DNA from: a virus
Length of the DNA stretch: 32,690 nucleotides
Strand: one strand, 5' to 3'
Virus record (IMG/VR): IMGVR_UViG_3300042465_005077
Span: 1-32,690 of that record
Of the stretch, positions 1 to 7,462 are shown piece after piece. The notes beneath the pieces are model-generated. The model was not told where the DNA came from and searched no databases. It worked only from the letters and a program-made list of their open reading frames with translations. Made by a program: the position numbers and the translations under genes. Positions within the stretch are counted from its first letter, which is position 1. The number at the start of each line of letters is the position of its first letter.

Positions 1-259
1 CCAAGCCCGTCAGGTTGACCGTCACCCAGTCGGTCGCGTAATCGACGCCCGAGGTCTTCTGAAGGAACTGACCAGAGGTGCCGCCAGCAGGCAGGCCGAT
101 ACCAGCAGGGCCAGCAGGCCCGGGGACACCCACCGAACCGTCAAGAGTGCCGGCCACGATACCCGTGACCGTGCCCACGATGGTGGACTGGTCTGCCGCG
201 AACGTGCCGGAGATGGTCCCGAAGGTCGAAGCCGTCGAGGTGATCGTCGCGTCAGGCAT
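1..259 (-). CDS. Collagen-like tail fibre, 5' part (runs off left edge)
   Basis: The first 86 residues are visible; the stop lies beyond base 1. The N-terminus is rich in Thr, Ser and Gly. Around residues 48-56 lies a short collagen-type stretch (GVPGPAGPAG), followed by AGGTSGQFLQK and DYATDWVTV. This Gly-X-Y plus 'AGGTxGQxLxKxxGxDYxTxWV' pattern is widespread in tail-fibre and appendage proteins of tailed phages. The ATG lies 3 bases after the stop of the upstream gene. By position it is the last gene of the tail module. The right edge of the window holds the 3' part of a minus-strand fibre, so both may be one gene on a circular genome. Fibre identity is well supported; receptor and full length are unknown. 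Confidence 0.8.
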   Translation of the reverse strand, partial: MPDATITSTASTFGTISGTFAADQSTIVGTVTGIVAGTLDGSVGVPGPAGPAGIGLPAGGTSGQFLQKTSGVDYATDWVTVNLTGL

Positions 260-262
260 AAA

Positions 263-577
263 TCAAAGAGTAACCGAGTCGATGACCTGAACGCGGAAAA
301 CCTCGGTGCGGGAGATGCCACCGCCAGGGAATACGAACTTGATGTCCCACCGACCAAGGCCGAGGCCCCAGTCGGCGGTCGAGCCCGGGTAGGTGCAGGT
401 AAACGACAGGCCGTCCAGCGCCTTGGTGATCGTCAGCTCGTAGGAGTTGCCGCACTTGTCCTCCACCGTCGAGGTCAGGGTCGTGGTCAGCAGGTTGGCA
501 GGGCCGGTAGCGCCAGGGGTCCAGACGAAGGTGCAGGCGAACGTGTTGCCCTGCGATAGCGTGACGGTGTCAGACAT
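263..577 (-). CDS. Small distal-tail protein with Ig-like/BppU-like fold (putative)
   Basis: This protein of 104 residues opens with MSDTVTLSQGNTF and has alternating beta-strand-like segments, with TWTP-like and LGLGRWDIKF motifs and an ending FRVQVIDSVTL. Small beta-rich proteins of this shape beside tail fibres are often the N-terminal attachment domains of baseplate upper proteins (BppU-like). That assignment rests on pattern and position, not on a catalytic motif. It lies between a 155-residue tail protein and the collagen-like fibre. The leader carries the conserved start motif (ACCCTACC, then GCACAATAAGTA just before the ATG), suggesting independent initiation. Four bases separate it from the fibre start. 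Confidence 0.6.
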   Translation of the reverse strand: MSDTVTLSQGNTFACTFVWTPGATGPANLLTTTLTSTVEDKCGNSYELTITKALDGLSFTCTYPGSTADWGLGLGRWDIKFVFPGGGISRTEVFRVQVIDSVTL

Positions 578-604
578 GGCTACTTATTGTGCAAATGGTA
601 GGGT
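578..604 (-). promoter_or_regulatory. Start-proximal leader motif, distal-tail gene
   Basis: Read on the minus strand, ACCCTACC (604-597) is followed by GCACAATAAGTAGCC and then ATG at 577. It is a variant of the leader found before several uncoupled genes here. There is no AGGAGG-type box. Confidence 0.45.
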
Positions 605-609
605 TTAGG

Positions 610-1077
610 TCAGAAGGCCGTCAGGTTGCCGATGGAGAGGATGGGCTGGGCTGGGGAAGCACCCCCGATGAACTGCGTGTTAGTCGTAAAGAACGTGGAA
701 CCAAGGGTAGCACTAAGACCTGTAAGGGTAACCGTCTGGCCTTCGAGCTGAGTCCTGACCTCTGTCGGGACAAGGTAGCCGTTGGTTCCGTTGCCGGGGA
801 CTCCTTGCAAACGATTACCGATGGGAGGGATTAGTCCGCTGTATGCGCTGTAAACGCTCGGCTGCTGGGCGAAGTTGACTGAGACGGTAAACCGAGGATA
901 ACGGATAAGACCGCTGCCGGCAGCCGATGCCTTCTGGCCGTCTACTCCTGTCAGATATTCGATGCTGTAGTCGTAAGCATCGAAACCTGCTGAGCCTGTG
1001 CTGTCGTTCAGGATCATGGCACAACGGAACTTGCCCCACGTGGAGACCGAGGCCGATGCTCCTAGGGCGGTAGCCAT
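610..1077 (-). CDS. Tail structural protein, function unknown
   Basis: This protein of 155 residues has no recognisable enzymatic motif. It is rich in Gly, Ser, Thr and aromatic residues and looks beta-structured, for example YDYSIEYLTG near residue 35 and LTGLSATLGSTFF near the C-terminus. The ATG at 1077 overlaps the stop of the upstream 586-residue gene (TGATG), which fixes the start and implies translational coupling. Its place among distal tail genes suggests a virion component such as a baseplate or fibre-connector protein; that is inference from position. Confidence 0.65.
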   Translation of the reverse strand: MATALGASASVSTWGKFRCAMILNDSTGSAGFDAYDYSIEYLTGVDGQKASAAGSGLIRYPRFTVSVNFAQQPSVYSAYSGLIPPIGNRLQGVPGNGTNGYLVPTEVRTQLEGQTVTLTGLSATLGSTFFTTNTQFIGGASPAQPILSIGNLTAF

Positions 1078-2837
1078 CAGACTCGGGCGTAGTAGTAGGT
1101 CGCAGTCTGACTGCCCATCTTGATTCGGTCAGCCCAGAGCGAGCCGGTGACGTATTGGGTGACGGTGGCGCCGTTGACCGTGGCGATACGGATATAGCCT
1201 TCCGCGTCCGTGTCGGACGGCAGGGGGGTTCCGATGTTCCACTCGAAGCCAGTCGGGTTCGGGAACAGGCCAGACGCGAACGGAGCCTTGACCCAGACCT
1301 CGTAGGTGCTGGTCGAGACGGTGATGTTGCTGGCGATGTTGCCAGGGGTGACGTTGTTGACCGTGCCAGAGACGATGCGGTAGGTGGACATACCTCCAGT
1401 GGTGCTGACGTGGATGACCTTGAAGGGGTGATCCGTGGTCGGCTCGGCGGTGCAGCCAGATGCTTCACCGTAGTTAAGGATGCGCTTGGTAAACGTGCGC
1501 GGGGTGGTGTCGTTGATGACCGGGGTGGCAAAAGCAGGGGTGAACGTCAGGGCGTTGGCCGCGTAGGCGTCCTCGTAGTTTACCACGTGCGCCCACTTTA
1601 CGGGGGTCGTGGCCGCGTTAAGGTTGTAGGGGTCCTCGGCCTCGGTCTTGCCGGATACGTTCATCAGCTGCGTGGCGTTGAGCTCGCAGGGAATGACGAT
1701 GTCCTGAGAGCCGACGGAGCACTGGTAGACAGAATACCAGGTCGTGAAGGACGTGAGGCTAGAGTTAGGCGTGAGCGTGGCCACGTCCGTGTTCTTGAGG
1801 CTGTTGGTAAACTCGACCTGATAGACGCCCGGGCCAGCCAGTTGGACGATGACGTTGCCTTTCAGCGCGGGGATCGTGTTGAGGCACTGTTGCAAATCGT
1901 AGGCTGACTCGCTGCCAGGGTTGAAGCCAGACGTGGTAGTTGCGGCGCCGTAGGTAAAGGTCACCGTGCCCGACTTGTATATGCCGACAAAGATGACCTG
2001 CTGGATTTCGTTGGCGGTAGCGCTGCCGGCCCTGATCTGCACGACCGAGACAGTGCAAGGCGTTGCCGCGATGGAATCGATGACGGCCAGCACCCGGACG
2101 TGATGACCGAAGAAGCGAGGGTTGAACCAAGTGGTGTGGCAGTTGCCCCAGTCGGTGGTCAGCCCGGTGGATGCCGCGTCATAGCCGGACATCTTCTGCA
2201 CGTTGGTCTTATTCTGATAAAGCGACGGACCAGAATCGACGAAGAGTTTGTTGAACTGATCGGAGCCGTCCTTGACGATGGACACCCAGGGGAGGTTCTG
2301 GTCGAGCAGGCCAGCAGAGAACTCGCCGTTGCCAGCGTCCCACTTCGACAGGGTGACGAACCAGCGACCCGTGCCCGTCAGCGCGTAGCCGCCGCCGCCC
2401 AGCATCCAAGGCGAGCTAGAGTCGCCGACAGGGACAGGGGTGATGCCAGAAGACAGCACCGCCGCGAAGTTCATGTAGGCTTGGCGGTAGTCCGTAAACG
2501 GCGAGTTCTTGATGAGAGGCATCAAGGAGTGCGTGTAGGTCACCGAGCCTAGGGCGACCTGAAGCACCGGGGCAGGAGTCCCTGACACAGGCAAAGCAAT
2601 CATCCCGCACTGGAACTGAAGCGGCTTTAACTTGGCCGCGAAAGGGTCAACGAAGGAGGGGACTTCAGGCGGGACAGGCGGATCGGGGGGCTGAGGAGGG
2701 TCAGGCAACTTAGGAACCGCAAAGCCTAGGACGAAGCCGCCATCGCCGGCGGGAGGAATCCACGGCTTCTCGATGTCCAGGGAGAACCCGTTAGACGAAG
2801 CCTTGAAGGTGTATCCGTCGCCGGGTTGTAGGCTCAT
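1077..2837 (-). CDS. Large distal tail/baseplate structural protein (putative)
   Basis: At 586 residues this is the largest complete tail gene in the window. The N-terminal third has a proline-rich linker (residues about 43-62, repeated P-D-P-P and P-V-P-P units), suggesting two folded parts joined by a flexible hinge. The rest is Thr/Val/Gly-rich and beta-like, with many Asn and Tyr residues and a few scattered Cys. No enzymatic motif is seen. It follows the 307-residue gene by 2 bases and overlaps the next gene by TGATG. Tail-tip, baseplate hub or receptor-binding roles are possible by position. Long plus-strand reading frames across it are antisense shadows. Confidence 0.65.
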   Translation of the reverse strand: MSLQPGDGYTFKASSNGFSLDIEKPWIPPAGDGGFVLGFAVPKLPDPPQPPDPPVPPEVPSFVDPFAAKLKPLQFQCGMIALPVSGTPAPVLQVALGSVTYTHSLMPLIKNSPFTDYRQAYMNFAAVLSSGITPVPVGDSSSPWMLGGGGYALTGTGRWFVTLSKWDAGNGEFSAGLLDQNLPWVSIVKDGSDQFNKLFVDSGPSLYQNKTNVQKMSGYDAASTGLTTDWGNCHTTWFNPRFFGHHVRVLAVIDSIAATPCTVSVVQIRAGSATANEIQQVIFVGIYKSGTVTFTYGAATTTSGFNPGSESAYDLQQCLNTIPALKGNVIVQLAGPGVYQVEFTNSLKNTDVATLTPNSSLTSFTTWYSVYQCSVGSQDIVIPCELNATQLMNVSGKTEAEDPYNLNAATTPVKWAHVVNYEDAYAANALTFTPAFATPVINDTTPRTFTKRILNYGEASGCTAEPTTDHPFKVIHVSTTGGMSTYRIVSGTVNNVTPGNIASNITVSTSTYEVWVKAPFASGLFPNPTGFEWNIGTPLPSDTDAEGYIRIATVNGATVTQYVTGSLWADRIKMGSQTATYYYARV

Positions 2838-2839
2838 GT

Positions 2840-3763
2840 TCAGATCAGTCGGTTGTCTCGGTATACCTTATCGTGCCAGCCGACAATACTATAGCGCACC
2901 TCATAGTTGACCTTATAGAGCAGGCCGTAGTCCTGAACGTTTACCTGAGACAGCAGCAGTTGATTGAAAGAACCGTTGGCCGCGCTGGAAACCCAAGTGG
3001 TTCCGGCGTAGTCCGGGATAATCTTAGGCAGGACACTAGACCAGTCGTTATCGCGGGAGGTCGTGCCGAGGTAGTCCATCATGTTATGAACCTCAGAGGC
3101 TTCGGTTGTGTAGAAGTGGCCGGAGAAGGACGAGGTCGGGGCGAGGTAGTTGGTCTTTCCGTAGAAGTGCTTATCAGCCGCCTTGACGAAACCGATGAAG
3201 CGACCGCCCTGCGGGTCCTCGAAGCACGCGCCGTTCTGGCCGAGGTATGACTGCTTCTTGTTGACCAGGGCAGTGATCGGGGAGCCGTCGCCGTTGTATC
3301 CCGTGATGACAGTGATGAAGTCGGCGGTGTTCTTGATTTCCACCAGAGGACCGATGGGCGACTGGGTGTAACTTCCAGCTGCGCCGGCGATGACGCCATC
3401 ATATCCGTCACCGCCAGGTTCAAAGAAGTTGGGGTTGGTCGTGATGTTCTCGGACGTCAGGCCATTGGACGCGCCGACCTCGGGGTTGGTGTAAACTCCC
3501 TCGTTCACATCAGGGTCGATGCCGATGTAGTCCACCGTGATGATGGCCATCCCGAGGGCATCGTAGGACACGGAGAACTTGTGCGCCGCCAGGGCCGCGT
3601 TGATGGGGCAGGTCGAGCCTCGGTTGCCGACCGAGAGATCGTTGTTGGTGTTGGCCTTCCAGACGCAGGTGGCCGTGAGCAGGCCGTAGCCGTCGTTGCT
3701 CAGTTTGCCTCCAGGCTGGAGAACCGGGGCGTTTAGGTTGTTGCCGTAGTCTTGACGTGCCAT
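2840..3763 (-). CDS. Tail structural protein downstream of tape measure (distal-tail-like, putative)
   Basis: This protein of 307 residues starts MARQDYGNNLNAPVLQPGG. It has regularly spaced aromatic and glycine residues and no catalytic motif. In lambda-like siphoviruses the gene after the tape measure usually encodes a distal tail or tail-tip protein, which is the basis for the call; the sequence itself is not diagnostic. The leader GGCAAATAAACTTT before the ATG is A/T-rich with no purine box, resembling the GCAATA(A)GTAT leaders of other late genes. Five bases separate it from the tape-measure stop. Confidence 0.6.
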   Translation of the reverse strand: MARQDYGNNLNAPVLQPGGKLSNDGYGLLTATCVWKANTNNDLSVGNRGSTCPINAALAAHKFSVSYDALGMAIITVDYIGIDPDVNEGVYTNPEVGASNGLTSENITTNPNFFEPGGDGYDGVIAGAAGSYTQSPIGPLVEIKNTADFITVITGYNGDGSPITALVNKKQSYLGQNGACFEDPQGGRFIGFVKAADKHFYGKTNYLAPTSSFSGHFYTTEASEVHNMMDYLGTTSRDNDWSSVLPKIIPDYAGTTWVSSAANGSFNQLLLSQVNVQDYGLLYKVNYEVRYSIVGWHDKVYRDNRLI

Positions 3764-3768
3764 AAAGT

Positions 3769-4665
3769 TTATTTGCCTCGGAGTAGTGCGGCGCGGGAAG
3801 GCGCGGCGGTTGAGGTGGCACCAGCAGGAGCGTCTAGCCAGCTAGAGGTGCGGCCTCCGCCAGAGGTGACGAGCTGAGCCAGAAGGTCGTTGGTCTTCTT
3901 GGCCTCTTCGAGCTGGGAAGCCATGGCCTCGAGCACCGGGTTGGCTCCCACGCCGACGACGTTGGAAAAACCTTCAGGTCCCTTGAAGGTGGTCGGCATC
4001 TTATCGACCTCCTTCTGCGCTTGGATCTGAGCGTCGGCTGCTTCCTTCTGCTTGGCGGCGGCCTTCTCGGCCTCGATGCGAGCCTTTGTTTCTGGGCTGT
4101 CAGCAACGCGAGCAGCCGAACGCTCAGCCACGATGGCTTGGATTTCCTCATTCTTGGACATATCCGTGAGGCCGAAATACATCATCATTGACTTGATGTC
4201 CCCAAGGAACCCAGCGTTGCGCTTGTTATATTCCGCAAGGACCTCATCGCCTTCGCCTCCAAACCCGGCAACCCCGCCCTGCTCAAGGGCTTCCTTCGTT
4301 TCTCTTTCAGCCGCAATCTTTGCCAGTTCCTTCTCGGCGAGTTCACGGCGGCGGTTCTCGTTCTCACGGGCCACGGTCACCGTGCCCTTATCGACAAAGC
4401 GGGATTCTCCTTTGACGGCCAGATCGTGAGCGTCCTGCACCTTCTGCTGATTACGCTCGATGGCCCCTGAAATCATATTCATGGCCGAGTTGAGCAGGAC
4501 CATCGGGGCCGCGAAGGAAAGGAACAGGTCCTTGCCGAAGGACTTGAAGCGGTTCTCGATTCCCTCGATGTTCTTCTCCAGGGCGCTGACGGACTTCTTG
4601 ACCTTCTCGGTCACCTGCTCGGCGTTGGTATCGCCGTTGATGCTGAACTTGATGACGTTGCTCAT
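3769..4665 (-). CDS. Short tape-measure-like protein
   Basis: This protein of 298 residues is highly helical. It has a heptad-rich N-terminus (about residues 10-45), a hydrophobic stretch around residues 46-72 (FLSFAAPMVLLNSAMNM), then long charged Lys/Glu/Ala helices (about 75-230). This architecture and the position after a chaperone-like gene match a tape measure. At roughly 1.5 angstrom per residue (a known property of tape measures) it would set a tail of about 45 nm, short for a siphovirus. The start overlaps the chaperone stop by ATGA. Six A residues (4678-4673) just upstream could permit -1 slippage into this frame. Confidence 0.65.
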   Translation of the reverse strand: MSNVIKFSINGDTNAEQVTEKVKKSVSALEKNIEGIENRFKSFGKDLFLSFAAPMVLLNSAMNMISGAIERNQQKVQDAHDLAVKGESRFVDKGTVTVARENENRRRELAEKELAKIAAERETKEALEQGGVAGFGGEGDEVLAEYNKRNAGFLGDIKSMMMYFGLTDMSKNEEIQAIVAERSAARVADSPETKARIEAEKAAAKQKEAADAQIQAQKEVDKMPTTFKGPEGFSNVVGVGANPVLEAMASQLEEAKKTNDLLAQLVTSGGGRTSSWLDAPAGATSTAAPSRAALLRGK

Positions 4666-5201
4666 GCTTGGATTTTTTCGAGTGAGTCGATTAGTTCCTC
4701 GTCCTCGGAGGTGAGGACTTTGAGTTCGGCTCCCTTGCTGATCGCAAAGGTGGAGTTAAGCCAGATGGCCTGGCACTCCGGCATCGTCCACGCGCGCTCT
4801 TCTGGGATGCCGTTGGAAATCAGCGAGGCCACCACGGTTAAGACCCAAGGGGTCCCGCTGGTCTCGGAGTGCTTGGCCTTCTTCTCCCAGAACTTCGGCC
4901 ACGCCTCGACGAGGACGAACTTCGAGAAGAGTTCAATCTGCTCGGCAAAGTAGTCATCGTTTGCGGTCATCTTGCCGAGATACCATGAGTCCTTCCAAGT
5001 CAGTTTGTCGAGGCGTTCGCCCGAGCAAATCTTTACGGCCACTAGCAGATCGAGCGGACGGATGCCGACGCCAGAGCGAAGGAGGGGGCTTTCGGCTGCT
5101 TCCAGCTGCACGCGGTGAAGCAAGCAGAACGGGGAAACAAAACGACCCAGGAGTTTGGTAAGCCCCGGGTCCGTGAAAGCGGATGTGAACCGCTTGTCCA
5201 T
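4662..5201 (-). CDS. Tail assembly chaperone-like protein (putative)
   Basis: The protein has 179 residues from the ATG at 5201, four bases after the stop of the tail-tube-like gene; the longer upstream extension would overlap that gene and is not used. The sequence is mixed alpha, with aromatic patches (WKDSWYLGK) and a C-terminal acidic helix (LTSEDEELIDSLEKIQA). It contains no enzymatic motif. The slot between tube and tape measure is where lambda gpG/gpT-type chaperones sit, and the acidic C-terminus suits that. The call is mainly positional. Confidence 0.5.
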   Translation of the reverse strand: MDKRFTSAFTDPGLTKLLGRFVSPFCLLHRVQLEAAESPLLRSGVGIRPLDLLVAVKICSGERLDKLTWKDSWYLGKMTANDDYFAEQIELFSKFVLVEAWPKFWEKKAKHSETSGTPWVLTVVASLISNGIPEERAWTMPECQAIWLNSTFAISKGAELKVLTSEDEELIDSLEKIQA

Positions 5202-5205
5202 GCGG

Positions 5206-5589
5206 TTAGGCGCCGGCGACGCCTTCGTAGCCGACGGCACTGACGGTAACGGCAGTGTATCCGCGATTAGATCCCTTGTCCGAAACCTTGGTCACCCAGC
5301 CGGAGAAGGCCGTGGAGGCCGTGCCGCCAGAGTAGGAAGAGGCGGTGTTGACCGTTAGGGTAAAGGATGCACCGAGGACAGGAATCGCCGAGGTTTTCGC
5401 GATGATTTCCACGCTCACCTGGCAGCGTCTGTCGTCGCCGCGCCATGCGACGGTCTTGCCCGTCTCGTCGATGATGGTCGCTTCGTTGGCAAACTCGCCG
5501 TCGTTGGTGTAGGACTGGACAACGGCATTGGCCACGGTAGCGCCGGGAAGGCCATAGATTGCGGTTACCCCTTTGACGATAGCAGCCAT
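5206..5589 (-). CDS. Tail tube-like protein (putative)
   Basis: This protein of 127 residues is beta-rich with many Val, Thr, Ser and Gly and almost no long helices (SFTLTVNTASSYSGG, YTAVTVSAVGYEG). It lies between a tail-terminator-like gene and the chaperone, the normal place of a major tail (tube) protein in siphoviruses. It has its own conserved leader (ACCTTACC then CGCAATAGTAT before the ATG), as expected for a highly expressed structural gene. It is shorter than lambda gpV, so a minor tail protein remains possible. Confidence 0.55.
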   Translation of the reverse strand: MAAIVKGVTAIYGLPGATVANAVVQSYTNDGEFANEATIIDETGKTVAWRGDDRRCQVSVEIIAKTSAIPVLGASFTLTVNTASSYSGGTASTAFSGWVTKVSDKGSNRGYTAVTVSAVGYEGVAGA

Positions 5590-5613
5590 ATACTATTGCG
5601 GATAAGGTAAGGT
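5590..5613 (-). promoter_or_regulatory. Start-proximal leader motif, tail tube-like gene
   Basis: On the minus strand the upstream stop TAA runs directly into CCTTACC (ACCTTACC at 5613-5606), followed by CGCAATAGTAT and the ATG. It is nearly identical to the leader of the scaffold-like gene (8770-8747), although the genes are unrelated. Confidence 0.5.
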
Positions 5614-6050
5614 TAGCCCTCGGGGTTCACGACCACCAGAATGTCGTAGACTAGGACCGATGCCCAGGAGCGTTCATTGACCCCCTCATCCTCGGACAGA
5701 GGGGTGATGTCGTAGCAGTGGGCATCGCCTTGGGCGGTGAACACGTCCTGCAGCTCTTCGAGGTCCTGCATGGCGCCGGCAATGGCGGCCATCCGGGCAC
5801 GGTGATCGGCTAGGGTCACGTCGTCGGCGGAGTCCAGCAGGGTGACGCGGACCGAGCAGGAGTAGTTCCCTAGGCCGTCAGGGAAGTCGTTAGGCAGGCG
5901 GGCGGAGTCGCAGAGCACGATGGCCTTAGGGAGCACGTTCGTGTCGGCGCTGTCGCCCGTGTAGACGTTGACCCCGGTCAGTTCGACCTGGGCGGTGAGG
6001 TAGGTAGCCACTGCGGCTTCCACGATATGGCGGGCGGATTTGGTTCCCAT
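5613..6050 (-). CDS. Tail terminator / neck protein (gpU-like, putative)
   Basis: The protein has 145 residues from the ATG at 6050, four bases after the previous stop. It begins MGTKSARHIVEAAVATYLTA and continues with alternating hydrophobic beta-strands (SCSVRVTLLDSADDVTLADH, ASVLVYDILVVV). The helix-then-beta plan and size match gpU/tail-completion proteins that cap the tail tube. The position between a gpZ-like gene and the tube gene is also that of gpU in lambda. No diagnostic residue is visible, so this is a fold-pattern and synteny call. Confidence 0.55.
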   Translation of the reverse strand: MGTKSARHIVEAAVATYLTAQVELTGVNVYTGDSADTNVLPKAIVLCDSARLPNDFPDGLGNYSCSVRVTLLDSADDVTLADHRARMAAIAGAMQDLEELQDVFTAQGDAHCYDITPLSEDEGVNERSWASVLVYDILVVVNPEG

Positions 6051-6054
6051 AGAG

Positions 6055-7017
6055 TTATTTACTTTTACGAGCGTTAGCCTGAGCCAACGTCTTCTCAAGC
6101 CTTGCGAGCACGGCGGCACGCATTTGTTTGACGCGGTTGCCGTAGACTAGGTTCTCGGTCCCGGCTTCTCCTGCCACGTTGTTGATGTTTCCGATCAGGT
6201 TCATCACGGTCATCGAGACGAAGCCCGGGCTACGGCTGGCGCTGAACACGCCCTGGGCTGAGCGCTTATTGGCGTCCACCCACGGAGCGTCATAGGCTCC
6301 GAAGTTACGCTCTACGCCCTTCTTGGTCACGGGCTTGGGGACCTGCGCTAGGACCGCAGCCCAGCCGGACTTGACCCGTCCGACCTTGGCCTGACGTTCA
6401 GCTATATAGGCTTGGAGTTGTTGGACTGAGCCGACCATATACTGCGGTCCGCCAACGGGCTGGTTGCGCTTCCAGCGTCCGTTCACGGCGTTCTTGTATT
6501 TGTCGTGGATGCCTCGCAGGTCGTTGGTCTGCCCTTCAATCGGCCTGATCTGCCCGAAGATGTTCGCCTTGTTCAGGTAGTTCTTGGCCTTCTTGAATGA
6601 ACGTTCCCAGCTCACGTCTTCCAGAATCTTACGCATGACCGGGGAGATGCCGCGTGCCTTGCCTGAATCGAAGTTGCCGTAGATTTCCATGAACGCCTGT
6701 CGGTCGTCGCCTCTGACGGAGTTGATGACGCGGCGCAGCAGGACGGGCATCCCCTTCTTGGGGCTGTCCGCAGGAATGAAGATGCGTTTGATGTCCTTGG
6801 CCGTCTTACCCATGCCGGCCTTGTGGGCGGCTGAGCTTAGGCCACGGCCACCGCCGGCAGGCATCGGAGGGGTGAAGGTCATGGCGTCGCGGCACATCAG
6901 CCTGATCTGCTCGCGGGTGACCATCTCCATATCGCCCTTTACCTCGGCGGCAAAGTGCCGCATAGCCGCGTTGAAGTCGGCTAGACTGGCTGGGTCGATG
7001 GCTCCCTTGCTGGCCAT
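6055..7017 (-). CDS. Head-tail connector / minor tail protein (gpZ position, putative)
   Basis: This protein of 320 residues is basic and largely helical, with many Lys and Arg throughout (for example FKKAKNYLNKAN, RVKQMRAAVLARLEK). The ATG overlaps the preceding stop (TAATG), indicating coupling to the gene before it. It contains no enzymatic motif. In gene order it corresponds to lambda gpZ or HK97-gp10-like neck proteins, though it is longer than many of these. Confidence 0.55.
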   Translation of the reverse strand: MASKGAIDPASLADFNAAMRHFAAEVKGDMEMVTREQIRLMCRDAMTFTPPMPAGGGRGLSSAAHKAGMGKTAKDIKRIFIPADSPKKGMPVLLRRVINSVRGDDRQAFMEIYGNFDSGKARGISPVMRKILEDVSWERSFKKAKNYLNKANIFGQIRPIEGQTNDLRGIHDKYKNAVNGRWKRNQPVGGPQYMVGSVQQLQAYIAERQAKVGRVKSGWAAVLAQVPKPVTKKGVERNFGAYDAPWVDANKRSAQGVFSASRSPGFVSMTVMNLIGNINNVAGEAGTENLVYGNRVKQMRAAVLARLEKTLAQANARKSK

Positions 7018-7391
7018 TACTGGTTGTCGTCGATGCAGGTCAGCTCGATGACGGCGCTGGCCTGCTTGTAGGACTGGCCCTTGACCCGGAGGACCTGCCC
7101 GTTGACCGTCAGTTTCTTGCCAGGGGCTAGGGAGGCCACAGGGACGCCCGAGGCGATTGTGGCTACCTGACCTCCAACCCGGCCATCAGAAGCCGTCCAA
7201 GGGGCCGTAGCGGCGGCAAAACGCACCGTCCACATCTTTTCCTCGGTGAAGCCCCCCGCGTCGAACTTGGGGGTGTTCATGGGTTGGGACAGGCCGACAA
7301 GGAACAGGTTGGCCCCGACCGTAGCCGGAACCCCGATGTCTGCCAGGATGGATTGGAAGTCAGAGTTGAAGGTGGAACCGTAGAGGGACAT
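7017..7391 (-). CDS. Head completion / head-tail joining protein (gpFII-like position)
   Basis: This protein of 124 residues starts MSLYGSTFNSDFQSILADIG and becomes beta-rich (KLTVNGQVLRVKGQSYKQAS), a typical plan for small joining proteins such as lambda gpFII. It is the first gene after the capsid and lies just downstream of the strong capsid terminator, so its expression probably depends on read-through or on its own start region. The leader before the ATG is C-rich (CCCTACCCACCCTC) with no purine box. The assignment is positional plus fold pattern. Confidence 0.55.
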   Translation of the reverse strand: MSLYGSTFNSDFQSILADIGVPATVGANLFLVGLSQPMNTPKFDAGGFTEEKMWTVRFAAATAPWTASDGRVGGQVATIASGVPVASLAPGKKLTVNGQVLRVKGQSYKQASAVIELTCIDDNQ

Positions 7392-7416
7392 GAGGGTGGG
7401 TAGGGATTTAGGGATA

Positions 7417-7442
7417 CAAAAAAGCCCCCATCACTGGGGGCT
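7417..7442 (-). terminator. Rho-independent terminator after the major capsid gene
   Basis: On the minus strand the stem AGCCCCC / GGGGGCT closes a short TGA-type loop and is followed directly by a run of six to seven T residues (7423-7417). It lies 20 bases after the capsid stop and before the start of the next structural gene. It could lower expression of the downstream neck and tail genes relative to capsid. Confidence 0.9.
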
Positions 7443-7462
7443 GTTTCAGGACTCAGCCCCGA

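Noticed and set aside
815-1531. Minus-strand frame of 238 codons, overlapping tail genes
   Set aside because: Out of frame with two genes that are coupled by TGATG; Ser/Arg/Pro-rich shadow.
1155-1907. Plus-strand frame of 250 codons
   Set aside because: Antisense to the 586-residue tail gene; low-complexity Arg/Gly/Val/Asp composition typical of a shadow frame.
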